DNA from: Actinomadura violacea
GTDB lineage: Bacteria > Actinomycetota > Actinomycetes > Streptosporangiales > Streptosporangiaceae
Assembly (NCBI RefSeq): GCF_017573465.1
Contig: NZ_JAGEPF010000002.1
Span: 372,001 to 436,000, forward strand
Length of the DNA stretch: 64,000 nt
Direction: 5' to 3'
The position numbers were made by a program, and so were the translations under genes. How positions within the stretch are numbered: the stretch's first letter is position 1; each line of letters starts with the position of its first letter. This document shows positions 11,387-20,099 of the stretch, in pieces. The notes beneath the pieces were generated by a model. That model saw only the letters and a list, made by a program, of their open reading frames with translations. It made no database searches and had not been told where the DNA came from.

Positions 11387-13207
11387 TCAGTGCGCGTAGC
11401 TGGGGTCCCGGGCCGGGGTCGGGCAGATCCAGGGGCTGTAGGAGGTGACGGGCGGGCGCTGGCGGCACACCTGGTCCTTGCCGGACGACGTGGTGCCGAT
11501 CAGGACCGGGGACCCCGGGGCGGCTGCGATGGTGCGCGGCTCGCCGAGGGCGCCGACACCCAGCGACGTGATGGCGCTGCCGCTCACCGGCATCAGGTAC
11601 GGGAGCGTCTGCGAGTCGCGCTTGGCGCGGCCCAGCACGGCGAGGGTGTCGTAGTCGCGCCATGCCAGGTCGACGGCGTTCTGGAGTTCGGACGAGACGG
11701 GCAGGAACGACCCCACGTCCAGGGACCCGTCGGGAGCGGTGGCTATGCGGCCGATCTGGACCTCGGGTCGCCCGTCGATGCTGACGATGACCGCGGCACG
11801 GACGCCGTCGCGGGCGACGTGGAAGGCGAGCACCTGGCGTCCGCCCAGGCCCCAGTGGCCGGCCTTCACGGGCGCCTTGCCGGGACGCCGCACCCAGAGC
11901 CACGACGCCTTCTTCGTGCTCTCCACCGTCCACAGGCTGCCGTCACGACTCCAGGAGGGCGCCGTGAAGCTCCCACCGGTGTGCGCGGTCAGGAGCACGC
12001 GGACGGCCGGGTTGCCCGCGACCGGCGCGGCGGTGAAGAGCTTGGCGCCGTCATGGCTGAGCCCTGCGAGCTCCTGGTAGTTCGGCGATACGGCGGGGTG
12101 GGACAGCCGTCCGGCGGCACCGGTGACCACGGGTTGGGCACGGTCGCCCTGGAGGGTGCCTATGAAGCCGGCGGTACCGGCGACATAGGCGGTCTGGCGG
12201 ACCTGCTCGTCGGGGTCTTGCCCGTCGGGCGAGTTGCCGTCCCACGCGTGCACGGACTGTGTGGCGTCGGAGCCGTCCGGTGTGATGGTCTCGCCGTTGA
12301 TCTGCAGCCGCCAGCGTTTGATCTCCGAGAGCTGCCGCAGCGTCCAGCTCAGCTGCGCCGACATGCGCTCCACGTTGCCGCCGCGGGCCTCCTGCGTGAG
12401 GTCGACGATCGCGAGGTCCTTGTCGATGCGGACGGTCCCGCCGCGCAGCCTGGTCCCCTTGGGGAACGCGCTCTGCACTGCCCCGTTGAGCCAGGACGTG
12501 GGACCGGACAGCAGTGCCTGGACGAGCTGGGTGGGCAGCGTCTCACGGTCGACCACCGGCAGGAAGACGCCGTTGGGCACGAGGGTGTGCTGGTCAGGGG
12601 CGAAGAAGTAGAGGTTGACCGTGCGCATCGCGCGTTCGACGTCGTCCTTGGTCAGGAACAGCCCGGCCTTGTCGTTGCCGGGCAGGTCGGTGATGCGCCA
12701 TACGCCCTGCTGGGTCTTGGCCAGCTGGAAGTCCGCCTCGAAGCTCTTGGGGGCGGCCGTGTACTGGCCGTCGGAGTCGATCGTGCCGAGCTGGTCGCCG
12801 GTGACGTGCACGGTGGCCTGATTGGCGGACGTCTGGTCCACGTGCGGGTCGACCGTGCGGCTCGACAGGACGTCCACGTACGGCCGCAGGCCCGGCTCCC
12901 AGCCGTTGGGGGTGCTCAGGTACTCCTTGGCGACCGCATGGCCGTCGTCGAAGCTCGAGGAGGCGGTGAGGAAGCCGGAGACGATCTGGGTGGGCGTCCA
13001 GTCGGGCTGGGGGCCGACCGGGATCAGGCGGACGTACGGGTCGTCCACGCGCTCGGCCTTCTCGGCGGGCTTGCCGGTGACCACCTGCCCGCCCGTGGGC
13101 ACGTTGGCGCATCCCGCCATGCAGAGCACGAGGACGACCGCGACGGCGACGGCGGGCCGTACCCGCCGGGCCTGGGGGCTTCGTGTCTCGCGGTGGTCGC
13201 CGGTCAA
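11387..13207 (-). CDS. lpqB: Lipoprotein LpqB, accessory to the MtrAB two-component system
   Basis: LpqB is a membrane-anchored lipoprotein that interacts with the MtrB sensor and affects cell-envelope homeostasis. The 606-aa form starts at TTG 13207, overlapping the mtrB stop (ATTGA) with GGAGG 7 nt upstream. A signal peptide ends in a lipobox-like 'CMAGC'. A GerMN domain follows (residues about 195-305, 'DRETLPTQLVQALLSGP'). The C-terminal half is the LpqB beta-propeller domain. M. tuberculosis LpqB is of similar length (583 aa). The lipobox has Met at -3, which is unusual but tolerated. The overlap implies translational coupling with mtrB. Confidence 0.93.
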   Translation of the reverse strand: MTGDHRETRSPQARRVRPAVAVAVVLVLCMAGCANVPTGGQVVTGKPAEKAERVDDPYVRLIPVGPQPDWTPTQIVSGFLTASSSFDDGHAVAKEYLSTPNGWEPGLRPYVDVLSSRTVDPHVDQTSANQATVHVTGDQLGTIDSDGQYTAAPKSFEADFQLAKTQQGVWRITDLPGNDKAGLFLTKDDVERAMRTVNLYFFAPDQHTLVPNGVFLPVVDRETLPTQLVQALLSGPTSWLNGAVQSAFPKGTRLRGGTVRIDKDLAIVDLTQEARGGNVERMSAQLSWTLRQLSEIKRWRLQINGETITPDGSDATQSVHAWDGNSPDGQDPDEQVRQTAYVAGTAGFIGTLQGDRAQPVVTGAAGRLSHPAVSPNYQELAGLSHDGAKLFTAAPVAGNPAVRVLLTAHTGGSFTAPSWSRDGSLWTVESTKKASWLWVRRPGKAPVKAGHWGLGGRQVLAFHVARDGVRAAVIVSIDGRPEVQIGRIATAPDGSLDVGSFLPVSSELQNAVDLAWRDYDTLAVLGRAKRDSQTLPYLMPVSGSAITSLGVGALGEPRTIAAAPGSPVLIGTTSSGKDQVCRQRPPVTSYSPWICPTPARDPSYAH

Positions 13208-14853
13208 TCCCCCGCCTCCAGTTCGGCGAAGAGGGGGCGCGCGTCGCCGGCCCCCGGCGGGACGAGCGGGAGCGGCGATCCGCGCAGTTCGGCTCCGGCG
13301 ACGCGGGGCAGCGACAGGCGGAACTGGGACCCGACGCCGGGTTCGCCCCATGCCTGGAGCCATCCGCCGTGCAGCTGGGCGTCCTCCCGGGAGATGGACA
13401 ACCCCAGCCCGGTGCCGCCGGTAGTGCGCGCGCGGGCGGGGTCCGCGCGCCAGAAGCGGTCGAAGACCATCTGTCCCTCCCCCGGTTTGAGGCCGACGCC
13501 GTGGTCCCGCACAGAGACGGCGACGGCGTCGCGGTCGGCGGCGACCGACACGACGATGTCCTCGCCCTCGCCGTGCTCGACGGCGTTGACGACGAGGTTG
13601 CGCAGGATGCGCTCGACCCTGCGGCGGTCCACCTCCGCCATGCAGGGTTCACCCGGCAGCTGCAGGACGACCTTGCTGCCCTTGCGCTCGGCGAGGCCCT
13701 GGATGTCGCCGACGACGCGCAGGACCAGGTCTCGCATGTCGAGCGATTCGGCGTCGAGCGTGGCGGCGCCTGCGTCGTGGCGGCTGATCTCCAGCAGGTC
13801 GGCGAGCAGCGACTCGAACCGTTCGAGCTGGCTCTGCAGGAGTTCCGCGGACCGCCCCACGGCGGGGTCGTCGAAGGTGTCGCGGTTCTCGTAGAGCATG
13901 TCGGCCGCGATCCTGATGGTGGTCAGGGGCGTGCGGAGCTCGTGCGAGACGTCGGAGACGAACTGGCGCTGCAGTTGCGACAGGTCCTCCAGCTCGCCGA
14001 TCTTCTCCTGGAGGTTGGCGGCCATGTCGTTGAAGGAGCGGGCCAGGCGGGCGAGGTCGTCCTCGCCGCGCACGCGCATGCGCTCTTCGAGCCGCCCTGC
14101 GGCGAGCCTCTGCGCTCCCTGTGCGGCCAGCCGTACCGGTATGACGACCTGGCGCGTCACCAGCGAGGCGATGGCGGCCAGGAGCAGCACCAGGACGACG
14201 CCCACGCCGACCATGGAGCGGCTCACGTTGGTGAGGGTCTTCTGCTCCTGTTCCAGGGGGAACAGGTAGTACAGCTCGAACTGGCCGGACTTGCCGCCCA
14301 CGATGAGGCCGCGTTCGGACGGGTGGCCTCCGACGTAGGTGAGCTTGCCGTAGGTGTAGGCGCGCGCGCCCCCGGGGGCGTGCTTCATCTCTTCCCTGAG
14401 GCGCTTGGGGACGCTCTCCTTACGAAGCTCGTTGGTGGCGTACCCGTCGAAGTACTCCGCGGTGGTGTCGCGGATGTACACCTCGTACAGGCCGGACGGG
14501 CCGCTGCGCGCCTTCAGGCGGTTCACCACGGCGTTGAGCTGGCTGCCGTCCTCCGATGCGGACGACGAGTTGTTCCCCAGGTCCCGCTGGACCTGGGCCA
14601 GGCCCTCGTCCAGCTGGAGGCGGGCCGCCTTGACCTTGCCGTCCATGAGCGCGGACGACACCTGCTGCATGAGGAACGCGCCCAGGATGGCCACCACGAT
14701 CGCGGAAATGAACAGCGTGGAGGTGACCACTCGTACCTGGATGGAGCGGCGCCAGCGCATGTAGGCACGGCTCGCCGTGCCGCGCACGACGCGCTGCAGC
14801 GTCACCAGCCCGCACCGCACAAGGCGCTTGGCCCTCGTCATGTCGACTTTCAC
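13204..14853 (-). CDS. mtrB: Sensor histidine kinase MtrB
   Basis: MtrB senses envelope or division-related signals and phosphorylates MtrA. The 549-aa protein has a first membrane helix near residues 42-66, an extracytoplasmic sensor region, a second helix near 217-238 and a HAMP segment. The HisKA box 'SDVSHELRTPLTTIRIAADM' (phospho-His near 307) is followed by a HATPase with 'NLVVNAVEHGEG', 'VRDHGVGLKPG' and 'GGTGLGLSI'. The order mtrA-mtrB-lpqB is universal in actinobacteria. The gap to mtrA is 97 bp. Confidence 0.97.
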   Translation of the reverse strand: MKVDMTRAKRLVRCGLVTLQRVVRGTASRAYMRWRRSIQVRVVTSTLFISAIVVAILGAFLMQQVSSALMDGKVKAARLQLDEGLAQVQRDLGNNSSSASEDGSQLNAVVNRLKARSGPSGLYEVYIRDTTAEYFDGYATNELRKESVPKRLREEMKHAPGGARAYTYGKLTYVGGHPSERGLIVGGKSGQFELYYLFPLEQEQKTLTNVSRSMVGVGVVLVLLLAAIASLVTRQVVIPVRLAAQGAQRLAAGRLEERMRVRGEDDLARLARSFNDMAANLQEKIGELEDLSQLQRQFVSDVSHELRTPLTTIRIAADMLYENRDTFDDPAVGRSAELLQSQLERFESLLADLLEISRHDAGAATLDAESLDMRDLVLRVVGDIQGLAERKGSKVVLQLPGEPCMAEVDRRRVERILRNLVVNAVEHGEGEDIVVSVAADRDAVAVSVRDHGVGLKPGEGQMVFDRFWRADPARARTTGGTGLGLSISREDAQLHGGWLQAWGEPGVGSQFRLSLPRVAGAELRGSPLPLVPPGAGDARPLFAELEAGD

Positions 14854-14950
14854 GAGGGGTCCTGGCGGCGGGGTCGGGTGTCGGTCATCGGCGTGCCGTT
14901 CCGGCTGTCACGAGGGGCGCGGTACCGGGGGTTCAGGCGGGCCCGGGTGT

Positions 14951-15643
14951 TCAGGCCGGCCCGGCCTTGTAGCCGACACCGCGCACGGTGACGACGATCT
15001 CGGGCCGCTCCGGGTCCTTCTCGATCTTGGCGCGGAGCCGCTGGACGTGGACGTTCACCAGGCGGGTGTCGGCGGCGTGCCGGTACCCCCAGACCTGCTC
15101 CAGCAGGACCTCGCGGGTGAACACCTGGCGGGGCTTGCGGGCCAGGGCCACGAGCAGGTCGAACTCCAGCGGGGTCAGCGGGATGTGCCGGTCGGCGCGT
15201 TTCACCGAGTGCCCGGCCACGTCGATGGTGATGTCGCCGATCTGCAGGGTCTCGGGGGCGGGCTCGTCGGTGCGGCGCAGGCGCGCGCGCACACGGGCGA
15301 CCAGCTCCTTGGGCTTGAACGGCTTGACGATGTAGTCGTCGGCGCCCGATTCGAGGCCGAGGACCACATCGACGGTGTCGCTCTTGGCCGTCAGCATGAC
15401 GATCGGCACGCCGGACTCGGCGCGGATCTGCCGGCAGACGTCGATACCGTCGGCGCCCGGCAGCATCAGGTCCAGCAGCACCAGGTCGGGCCGGGTCTCC
15501 CGGAACGCCTCGAGCGCCTTGTCGCCGTCGTGCACGAACGACGGCTCGAAGCCCTCGCCCCTCAGCACGATGCCGAGCATCTCGGCGAGCGCGAGGTCGT
15601 CGTCGACGACCAGTACACGTCCTCTCATGGCCCTCATCGTCAC
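14951..15643 (-). CDS. mtrA: Response regulator MtrA (OmpR family)
   Basis: MtrA controls cell-division, envelope and development genes. The 230-aa protein has a receiver domain with the phospho-acceptor Asp 58 ('LVLLDLMLPGADGIDVCRQI') and switch Lys in 'YIVKPFKPKELVARVRARLR'. A winged-helix DNA-binding domain follows ('PLTPLEFDLLVALARKPRQV' and 'RLVNVHVQRLRAKIEKDP'). It is nearly identical in design to mycobacterial MtrA. The start may be GTG 15643 or one of the ATGs at 15637 and 15628; none has a strong ribosome site. Confidence 0.97.
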   Translation of the reverse strand: MTMRAMRGRVLVVDDDLALAEMLGIVLRGEGFEPSFVHDGDKALEAFRETRPDLVLLDLMLPGADGIDVCRQIRAESGVPIVMLTAKSDTVDVVLGLESGADDYIVKPFKPKELVARVRARLRRTDEPAPETLQIGDITIDVAGHSVKRADRHIPLTPLEFDLLVALARKPRQVFTREVLLEQVWGYRHAADTRLVNVHVQRLRAKIEKDPERPEIVVTVRGVGYKAGPA

Positions 15644-16064
15644 AAAGTCGGGGTTCGGTGGAGTGGGGTGAGATGCTCCGGCCCCACCTCGCCAGGGAGA
15701 GATATGCCTTGGCGTGCAAGGTTACCTGCGTTTGCCTCGTACATGACTCCTCCAGGCGTCCGGTGACCGCCCCCTTGACGCATGCCGGGGGACGGCATGG
15801 CAGGAGGCCCGCCTTATGCGCGCCTTATGCGACACCCCGTACAAGGGCGGGATTGTAAACGGGACTCCCGAAACCCATGCCAGGTTGTCCGAGATCGGAA
15901 GCTTTCGTCCACGCGCCTGCCCGTCAGGGCACAGATCGTCATCGACCGGGCCGGTGTCGGCATATGCGGCGGCTCGCCCGTGACAGGATGACCTGACCGG
16001 CGGCCGCGGTCACCATGGGCCGGCCCGCCGGGACACCCCCCGCCGAAGACCGCAGGGAGCCGAC
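15644..16064. other. Divergent promoter region between mtrA and the membrane-complex operon
   Basis: This 421-bp stretch must hold two divergent promoters. It contains a dyad CATGCC-N7-GGCATG at 15781-15799 and a tandem GCCTTATGCG repeat at 15811-15831 with an 11-bp period. I cannot assign an MtrA box with confidence. No gene is seen. Confidence 0.5.
15781..15831. promoter_or_regulatory. Dyad plus tandem decamer, candidate regulatory element
   Basis: CATGCC-N7-GGCATG is followed 11 bp later by two head-to-tail copies of GCCTTATGCG. The 11-bp period puts both copies on one face of the helix, as for cooperative regulator binding. The bound protein is unknown. Confidence 0.4.
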
Positions 16065-17183
16065 ATGCCGGGACCGGACGGCTGGGACGACGACGCGGAC
16101 ACCGCCGTCCCGTTCCGCCCCATGTCCATCTCGGAGATGCTGGACGGCTCCATAGCCGGGATACGCCGGCGCCCACGCACGGCCCTGGGGATCGCCCTGG
16201 CGTTCAGCACGGTCATCCAGGTGGCGAGTTCCGTCGCGGCGTACTTCTTCATCGGCAACGAGGCGCGCAACGAGGTCACGCCCGGGCTGCTCATACGGTC
16301 GTTCGGCGCGCAGGTGACGCTGGCGGTCATGGGGCTGGTCCTGTCGGCGTACGGGATCCTGGTGCTGTCCGGGCTGCTGGCGCCGATCCTCGGCCGGGAA
16401 CTGGTGGGCATGCCGGTGGCGCCCCGCCAGGCGTGGCGCGACGCCCGTCCCCGCCTGGGCCGGCTCGCCGCCACCGCGGCACTGGTGCTGCTGGTGCCGC
16501 TCGCCGCGATGACCGCGCCGATCATCCCGTTCATCCTCCTGGTGGCCTCGAACGCGCATCCGGCGCTGGGCGCGCTGGCGGCGATCGTCGGCTTCCCCAT
16601 CGGCATAGGGCTGATGGTGTGGTCGTACATCCTGCTCGTGCAGGCCGTTCCGGCCGTGGTGCTGGAACGCACGACCGTCGGCGGCGCGCTTAAACGGGCC
16701 CGTGTCCTGTCCAAGGGACGGTGGTTCCGCACGTGCGGGACGCTGCTGCTGGCGATCCTCATCACGGTGTTCATGGGGTTCTTCGCCTTGCGGATCCCCT
16801 TCCTGGTCATCCAGCTCATCCTCTTCGGGACCGGCTCGGACGGCGGCTCGACGGTGGGCGCGCTCGCGGTCGACACGGCGGGGCGCATCATCAGCTGGGC
16901 GGTGGTCCTGCCGTTCGACGCCGGCGTCATCGCACTGCTCTACATGGACCGCCGTATGCGCCGCGAGGGTCTGGACTTGGACCTGCGCACGCGGGGACGG
17001 TCCGCGGCCGCGGTGGCGGCCGGTTCCGGCCGTGACGCTAGTGGCCCTAGTAGCGAAAGCGATCCGAGTGACGGAAACGGCCGAGCGGACGAGGGCGACG
17101 AGGAGGGTTTCATCGACCTATGGCGGCCCCGCCCTGTAGGCGCCTGGCACGGAACCGGACCTGAAGCGGGGGCGCGCGGGTGA
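16065..17183 (+). CDS. Multi-pass membrane protein heading the MoxR/DUF58 operon
   Basis: The 372-aa protein begins with an acidic segment and 'FRPMSISEMLDGSIAGIRRR', typical of actinobacterial membrane proteins annotated with a glycerophosphodiesterase-like membrane domain. About six membrane helices lie between residues 40 and 300. The last 60 residues are charged and Ser/Gly-rich. GGGAG precedes the ATG. It overlaps the next gene by 4 bp, so it belongs to the same translational unit. Its function is unknown. Confidence 0.8.
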   Translation: MPGPDGWDDDADTAVPFRPMSISEMLDGSIAGIRRRPRTALGIALAFSTVIQVASSVAAYFFIGNEARNEVTPGLLIRSFGAQVTLAVMGLVLSAYGILVLSGLLAPILGRELVGMPVAPRQAWRDARPRLGRLAATAALVLLVPLAAMTAPIIPFILLVASNAHPALGALAAIVGFPIGIGLMVWSYILLVQAVPAVVLERTTVGGALKRARVLSKGRWFRTCGTLLLAILITVFMGFFALRIPFLVIQLILFGTGSDGGSTVGALAVDTAGRIISWAVVLPFDAGVIALLYMDRRMRREGLDLDLRTRGRSAAAVAAGSGRDASGPSSESDPSDGNGRADEGDEEGFIDLWRPRPVGAWHGTGPEAGARG

Positions 17184-17866
17184 TGCTCGATCCGATCGGC
17201 CGCGACGAGGCCCGCGATATGGCGCGCCGCGAGCTGGACAAGCAGATCTACCAGCGGGACAAGCCGTCCTGGCTGGAGCGGGTGTGGGACCGCTTCTCCG
17301 ACTGGCTCCAGAGCCTGTTCAGCCACGCCTCCCATCCGAAGGCGCACGGCAACGGCGGCGGATGGGTCTCCATCGTCGTCATCGTGGTGATCGCACTGGT
17401 CGCGGTGGCCCTGGTCGTGTGGCTCATGTGGGATCGCCGGAACCCGCGCTCCAGGAAGGACCCCCTCCTGGAGGACAAGCCCTCCAGGGCTCTCGACCAC
17501 CGGGACGCCGCGGAACGGCTCGCCGCGCAGGGGCAGTGGGCCGAGGCCATCCGGGAGAGGCTCCGCGCCATCGCCCGCGACCTGGAGGAGCGCGCCGTGC
17601 TCGCGCCGCGTCCCGGGCGCACGGCCGACGAGCTGGCGGCGGAGGCGGGCGAGGCGGTGCCCGAGCTGGCGGACGCGCTGCGCACCGGCGTGCGGATCTT
17701 CGATGACGTCTGGTACGGCGACCGGCCCGGCACGGCCGAGCGGTACGCGCAGGTCAAGGAGCTGGACGAGCGGCTGCGCGCGGCCCGCCCGAAGCCGCTG
17801 GAGCCCGACGGCCCCACGCCGGCGGGCGTCGGTGCGGACGACGCGGACGGGGGCCAGCGATGGTGA
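17180..17866 (+). CDS. DUF4129 membrane protein
   Basis: The 228-aa protein has a single membrane helix near residues 64-86. The cytoplasmic DUF4129 domain (residues about 118-195) has the signature 'AERLAAQGQWAEAIRERLRA' and ends with 'FDDVWYG'. DUF4129 proteins usually accompany MoxR ATPases and DUF58 proteins; some family members are fused to transglutaminases. It starts at GTG inside the stop region of the previous gene and overlaps the next by 7 bp. Confidence 0.88.
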   Translation: MMLDPIGRDEARDMARRELDKQIYQRDKPSWLERVWDRFSDWLQSLFSHASHPKAHGNGGGWVSIVVIVVIALVAVALVVWLMWDRRNPRSRKDPLLEDKPSRALDHRDAAERLAAQGQWAEAIRERLRAIARDLEERAVLAPRPGRTADELAAEAGEAVPELADALRTGVRIFDDVWYGDRPGTAERYAQVKELDERLRAARPKPLEPDGPTPAGVGADDADGGQRW

Positions 17867-19056
17867 TCCAGTCGCCTGCGCGCGCGCAGGAGGCGGGCGG
17901 CGAGCCGTCCGCCCGGCAGGTCGCCGGGCGCCGCTGGCGGTCGGCGCGCGGCGTGGTGGCGGCGCTGCTCGCCATGGCCGTCATCGCGGTGATCCTGGCC
18001 GCGCTGCGCCCATCCGGCTCACCCGAACGGCTCGATCCGACGTCGCCGAAGAAGGACGGCTCGCGCGCGCTCGCGGAGATCCTCAAGCAGCACGGGACGC
18101 CCGTGACGGTGGCCAGGCACGCCGCCCAGGCCGTCGACCAGTCCGGCTCTGGCACGGTCATGGTGGTGACGCGCAGCGAGCGGCTCACCCAGGACGACAT
18201 CGACCGGTTGCGGGGCGTGCAAGGAGGGCTGCTCCTCGTCGAGCCCACGACGCCGGTGCTGGAGGCTCTCGCGCCCGGTGTGCGAACGGGAAACATCAGC
18301 TTCGCCAATACGGCCGATCCCCAGTGCTCGCTGCAAGCCGCCACGCTGGCGGGCACGGTGACGCTCGGCGAATCGCAGACCTACGAAACATCCGGCAACG
18401 CCGTCAGCTGCTACCAGGTGGACCGAGAGGCACGCCTCGTCCAGGTACAGGACGGCCCCAGAACCGTAACGGTGCTGGGCTCCAGTACGCCGCTCACCAA
18501 CCAGCATCTCGCTGAAGAGGGCAACGCGGCGCTGCTGATGAACCTCGCGGGGGCGCGCGGGTCCGTGGTGTGGCTCGCCCCGGACGTCCCCGCCAAAGGC
18601 GCCGGCGCGGGGCAGGAGTCGCTGACCGACCTGCTTCCCTTCGGCGTCAAGCTGTTCTTCCTGGAGCTGGTCATCGCGGTCATCCTGGTGGCGCTGTGGC
18701 GTGGGCGTCGCCTCGGCCCGGTGGTGGCGGAGGCGCTACCCGTGGCCGTCCGCTCCGCAGAGACGGTCGAGGGGCGCGCGCGCCTGTACCGGGCGAGCCG
18801 CGCCCGGGACCGCGCCGCTGACGCGCTGCGCTCCGGCGCGCGCGAACGCATCGTCCCCCTCCTCGGCCTGCCGCGCACCAGCGCGCAGGACCCCGCGGCC
18901 GCGCGGGAGATCGTCGCGGCCGTGGCCCGCCGGACCGCCCAGGACGAGGCGTACGTCGGCGCGGCCCTGTACGGTCCCGAACCCGTGGACGACGCCGGGC
19001 TGATCGCCCTCACCTCCGTCCTCGACGACCTGGAAAGGCAGGTACGCCAGTCGTGA
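17860..19056 (+). CDS. DUF4350 membrane protein
   Basis: The 398-aa protein has membrane helices near residues 30-48 and 265-282 that flank an extracytoplasmic DUF4350 domain ('PKKDGSRALAEILKQHGTPV', 'TVMVVTRSERLTQDDIDRL', 'GGLLLVEPT'). DUF4350 is related to glutamine-amidotransferase-like folds and may bind a small ligand or protein partner. A cytoplasmic helical tail follows. It overlaps both neighbours by a few bases in the operon. Confidence 0.87.
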   Translation: MVIQSPARAQEAGGEPSARQVAGRRWRSARGVVAALLAMAVIAVILAALRPSGSPERLDPTSPKKDGSRALAEILKQHGTPVTVARHAAQAVDQSGSGTVMVVTRSERLTQDDIDRLRGVQGGLLLVEPTTPVLEALAPGVRTGNISFANTADPQCSLQAATLAGTVTLGESQTYETSGNAVSCYQVDREARLVQVQDGPRTVTVLGSSTPLTNQHLAEEGNAALLMNLAGARGSVVWLAPDVPAKGAGAGQESLTDLLPFGVKLFFLELVIAVILVALWRGRRLGPVVAEALPVAVRSAETVEGRARLYRASRARDRAADALRSGARERIVPLLGLPRTSAQDPAAAREIVAAVARRTAQDEAYVGAALYGPEPVDDAGLIALTSVLDDLERQVRQS

Positions 19057-20099
19057 ACCACCCTGTTGACCTCGGAAAGGACGAGGCCCCCGGGCCGGCG
19101 CCGGGAGACGCCGTGCCGGGCGCCGGGGGCGTGTCCGAGGAGACCCGGCGGCAGTCCGAGACCGCCCGCGCGGCGCTCGCGGCGCTGCGCGGCGAGGTGG
19201 CCAAGACGGTCGTCGGCCAGGACTCGGTGGTGACGGGGCTCGTCATCGCGCTGCTGTGCCGCGGCCACGTGCTGCTGGAGGGCGTCCCCGGCACGGCCAA
19301 GACACTGCTCATCAAGACGCTGTCGCGGGCCCTCGACCTCGACTTCAAGCGCGTCCAGTTCACCCCCGACCTGATGCCGGGCGATGTGACCGGGTCCCTG
19401 GTGTACGACAACCGGACCGCGGAGTTCGAGTTCCGCGAGGGCCCGGTCTTCACCAACCTGCTGCTCGCCGACGAGATCAACCGGACCCCGCCGAAGACGC
19501 AGGCGTCGCTGCTGGAGGCCATGGAGGAGCGGCAGGTCTCGGTGGAGGGCACGGCCCGCCCCCTGCCCGACCCGTTCGTGGTGTGCGCGACGCAGAACCC
19601 GATCGAGTACGAGGGCACCTACCCGCTGCCGGAGGCGCAGCTCGACCGGTTCCTGGTGAAGCTCACCGTCCCCGTGCCCACGCGGGACGAGGAGATCAGG
19701 ATGCTGCAGCGGCACGCCGCGGGGTTCGACCCCCGCGACCTGTCGGAGGTCAAGCCCGTCGCGGGCGCGGCGGAACTGGCGGCCGGACGCGCCGCCGTAC
19801 GGGCCGTGCACCTGGACCCGAAGGTCGCCGCATACGTCGTGGACCTATGCCGGGCCACCCGCCAGTCGCCGTCGCTCCAGCTGGGCGTGTCCCCGCGCGG
19901 CGCCACGGCACTGCTGGCCACCTCGCGCGCGTGGGCGTGGCTGTCCGGCCGCGACTACGTGACGCCGGACGACGTGAAGGCGCTGGCCCGGCCGACGCTC
20001 CGGCACCGCGTGCAGCTGCGCCCCGAGGCCGAGCTCGAGGGCGCGACGGCCGACGGGGTGCTGGAGGGCATCCTCGCCCACGTCCCCGCGCCGCGCTGA
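19053..20099 (+). CDS. MoxR-family AAA+ ATPase
   Basis: The 348-aa protein has Walker A 'GVPGTAKT' (residues 77-84), Walker B with 'LLADEINRTPPKTQASLLEA', sensor 1 'FVVCATQNPIEYEGTYPLPE' and a C-terminal AAA lid. MoxR ATPases act as chaperones that assemble or activate membrane or metal-enzyme complexes together with DUF58/VWA partners. The start overlaps the DUF4350 stop by 4 bp and its own stop overlaps the DUF58 start (TGATG), implying a stoichiometric complex. Confidence 0.95.
   Translation: MNHPVDLGKDEAPGPAPGDAVPGAGGVSEETRRQSETARAALAALRGEVAKTVVGQDSVVTGLVIALLCRGHVLLEGVPGTAKTLLIKTLSRALDLDFKRVQFTPDLMPGDVTGSLVYDNRTAEFEFREGPVFTNLLLADEINRTPPKTQASLLEAMEERQVSVEGTARPLPDPFVVCATQNPIEYEGTYPLPEAQLDRFLVKLTVPVPTRDEEIRMLQRHAAGFDPRDLSEVKPVAGAAELAAGRAAVRAVHLDPKVAAYVVDLCRATRQSPSLQLGVSPRGATALLATSRAWAWLSGRDYVTPDDVKALARPTLRHRVQLRPEAELEGATADGVLEGILAHVPAPR

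Noticed and set aside
15644..15780. MtrA box before mtrA
   Set aside because: GGTTACC is present at about 15719, but a properly spaced second half-site is not clear.
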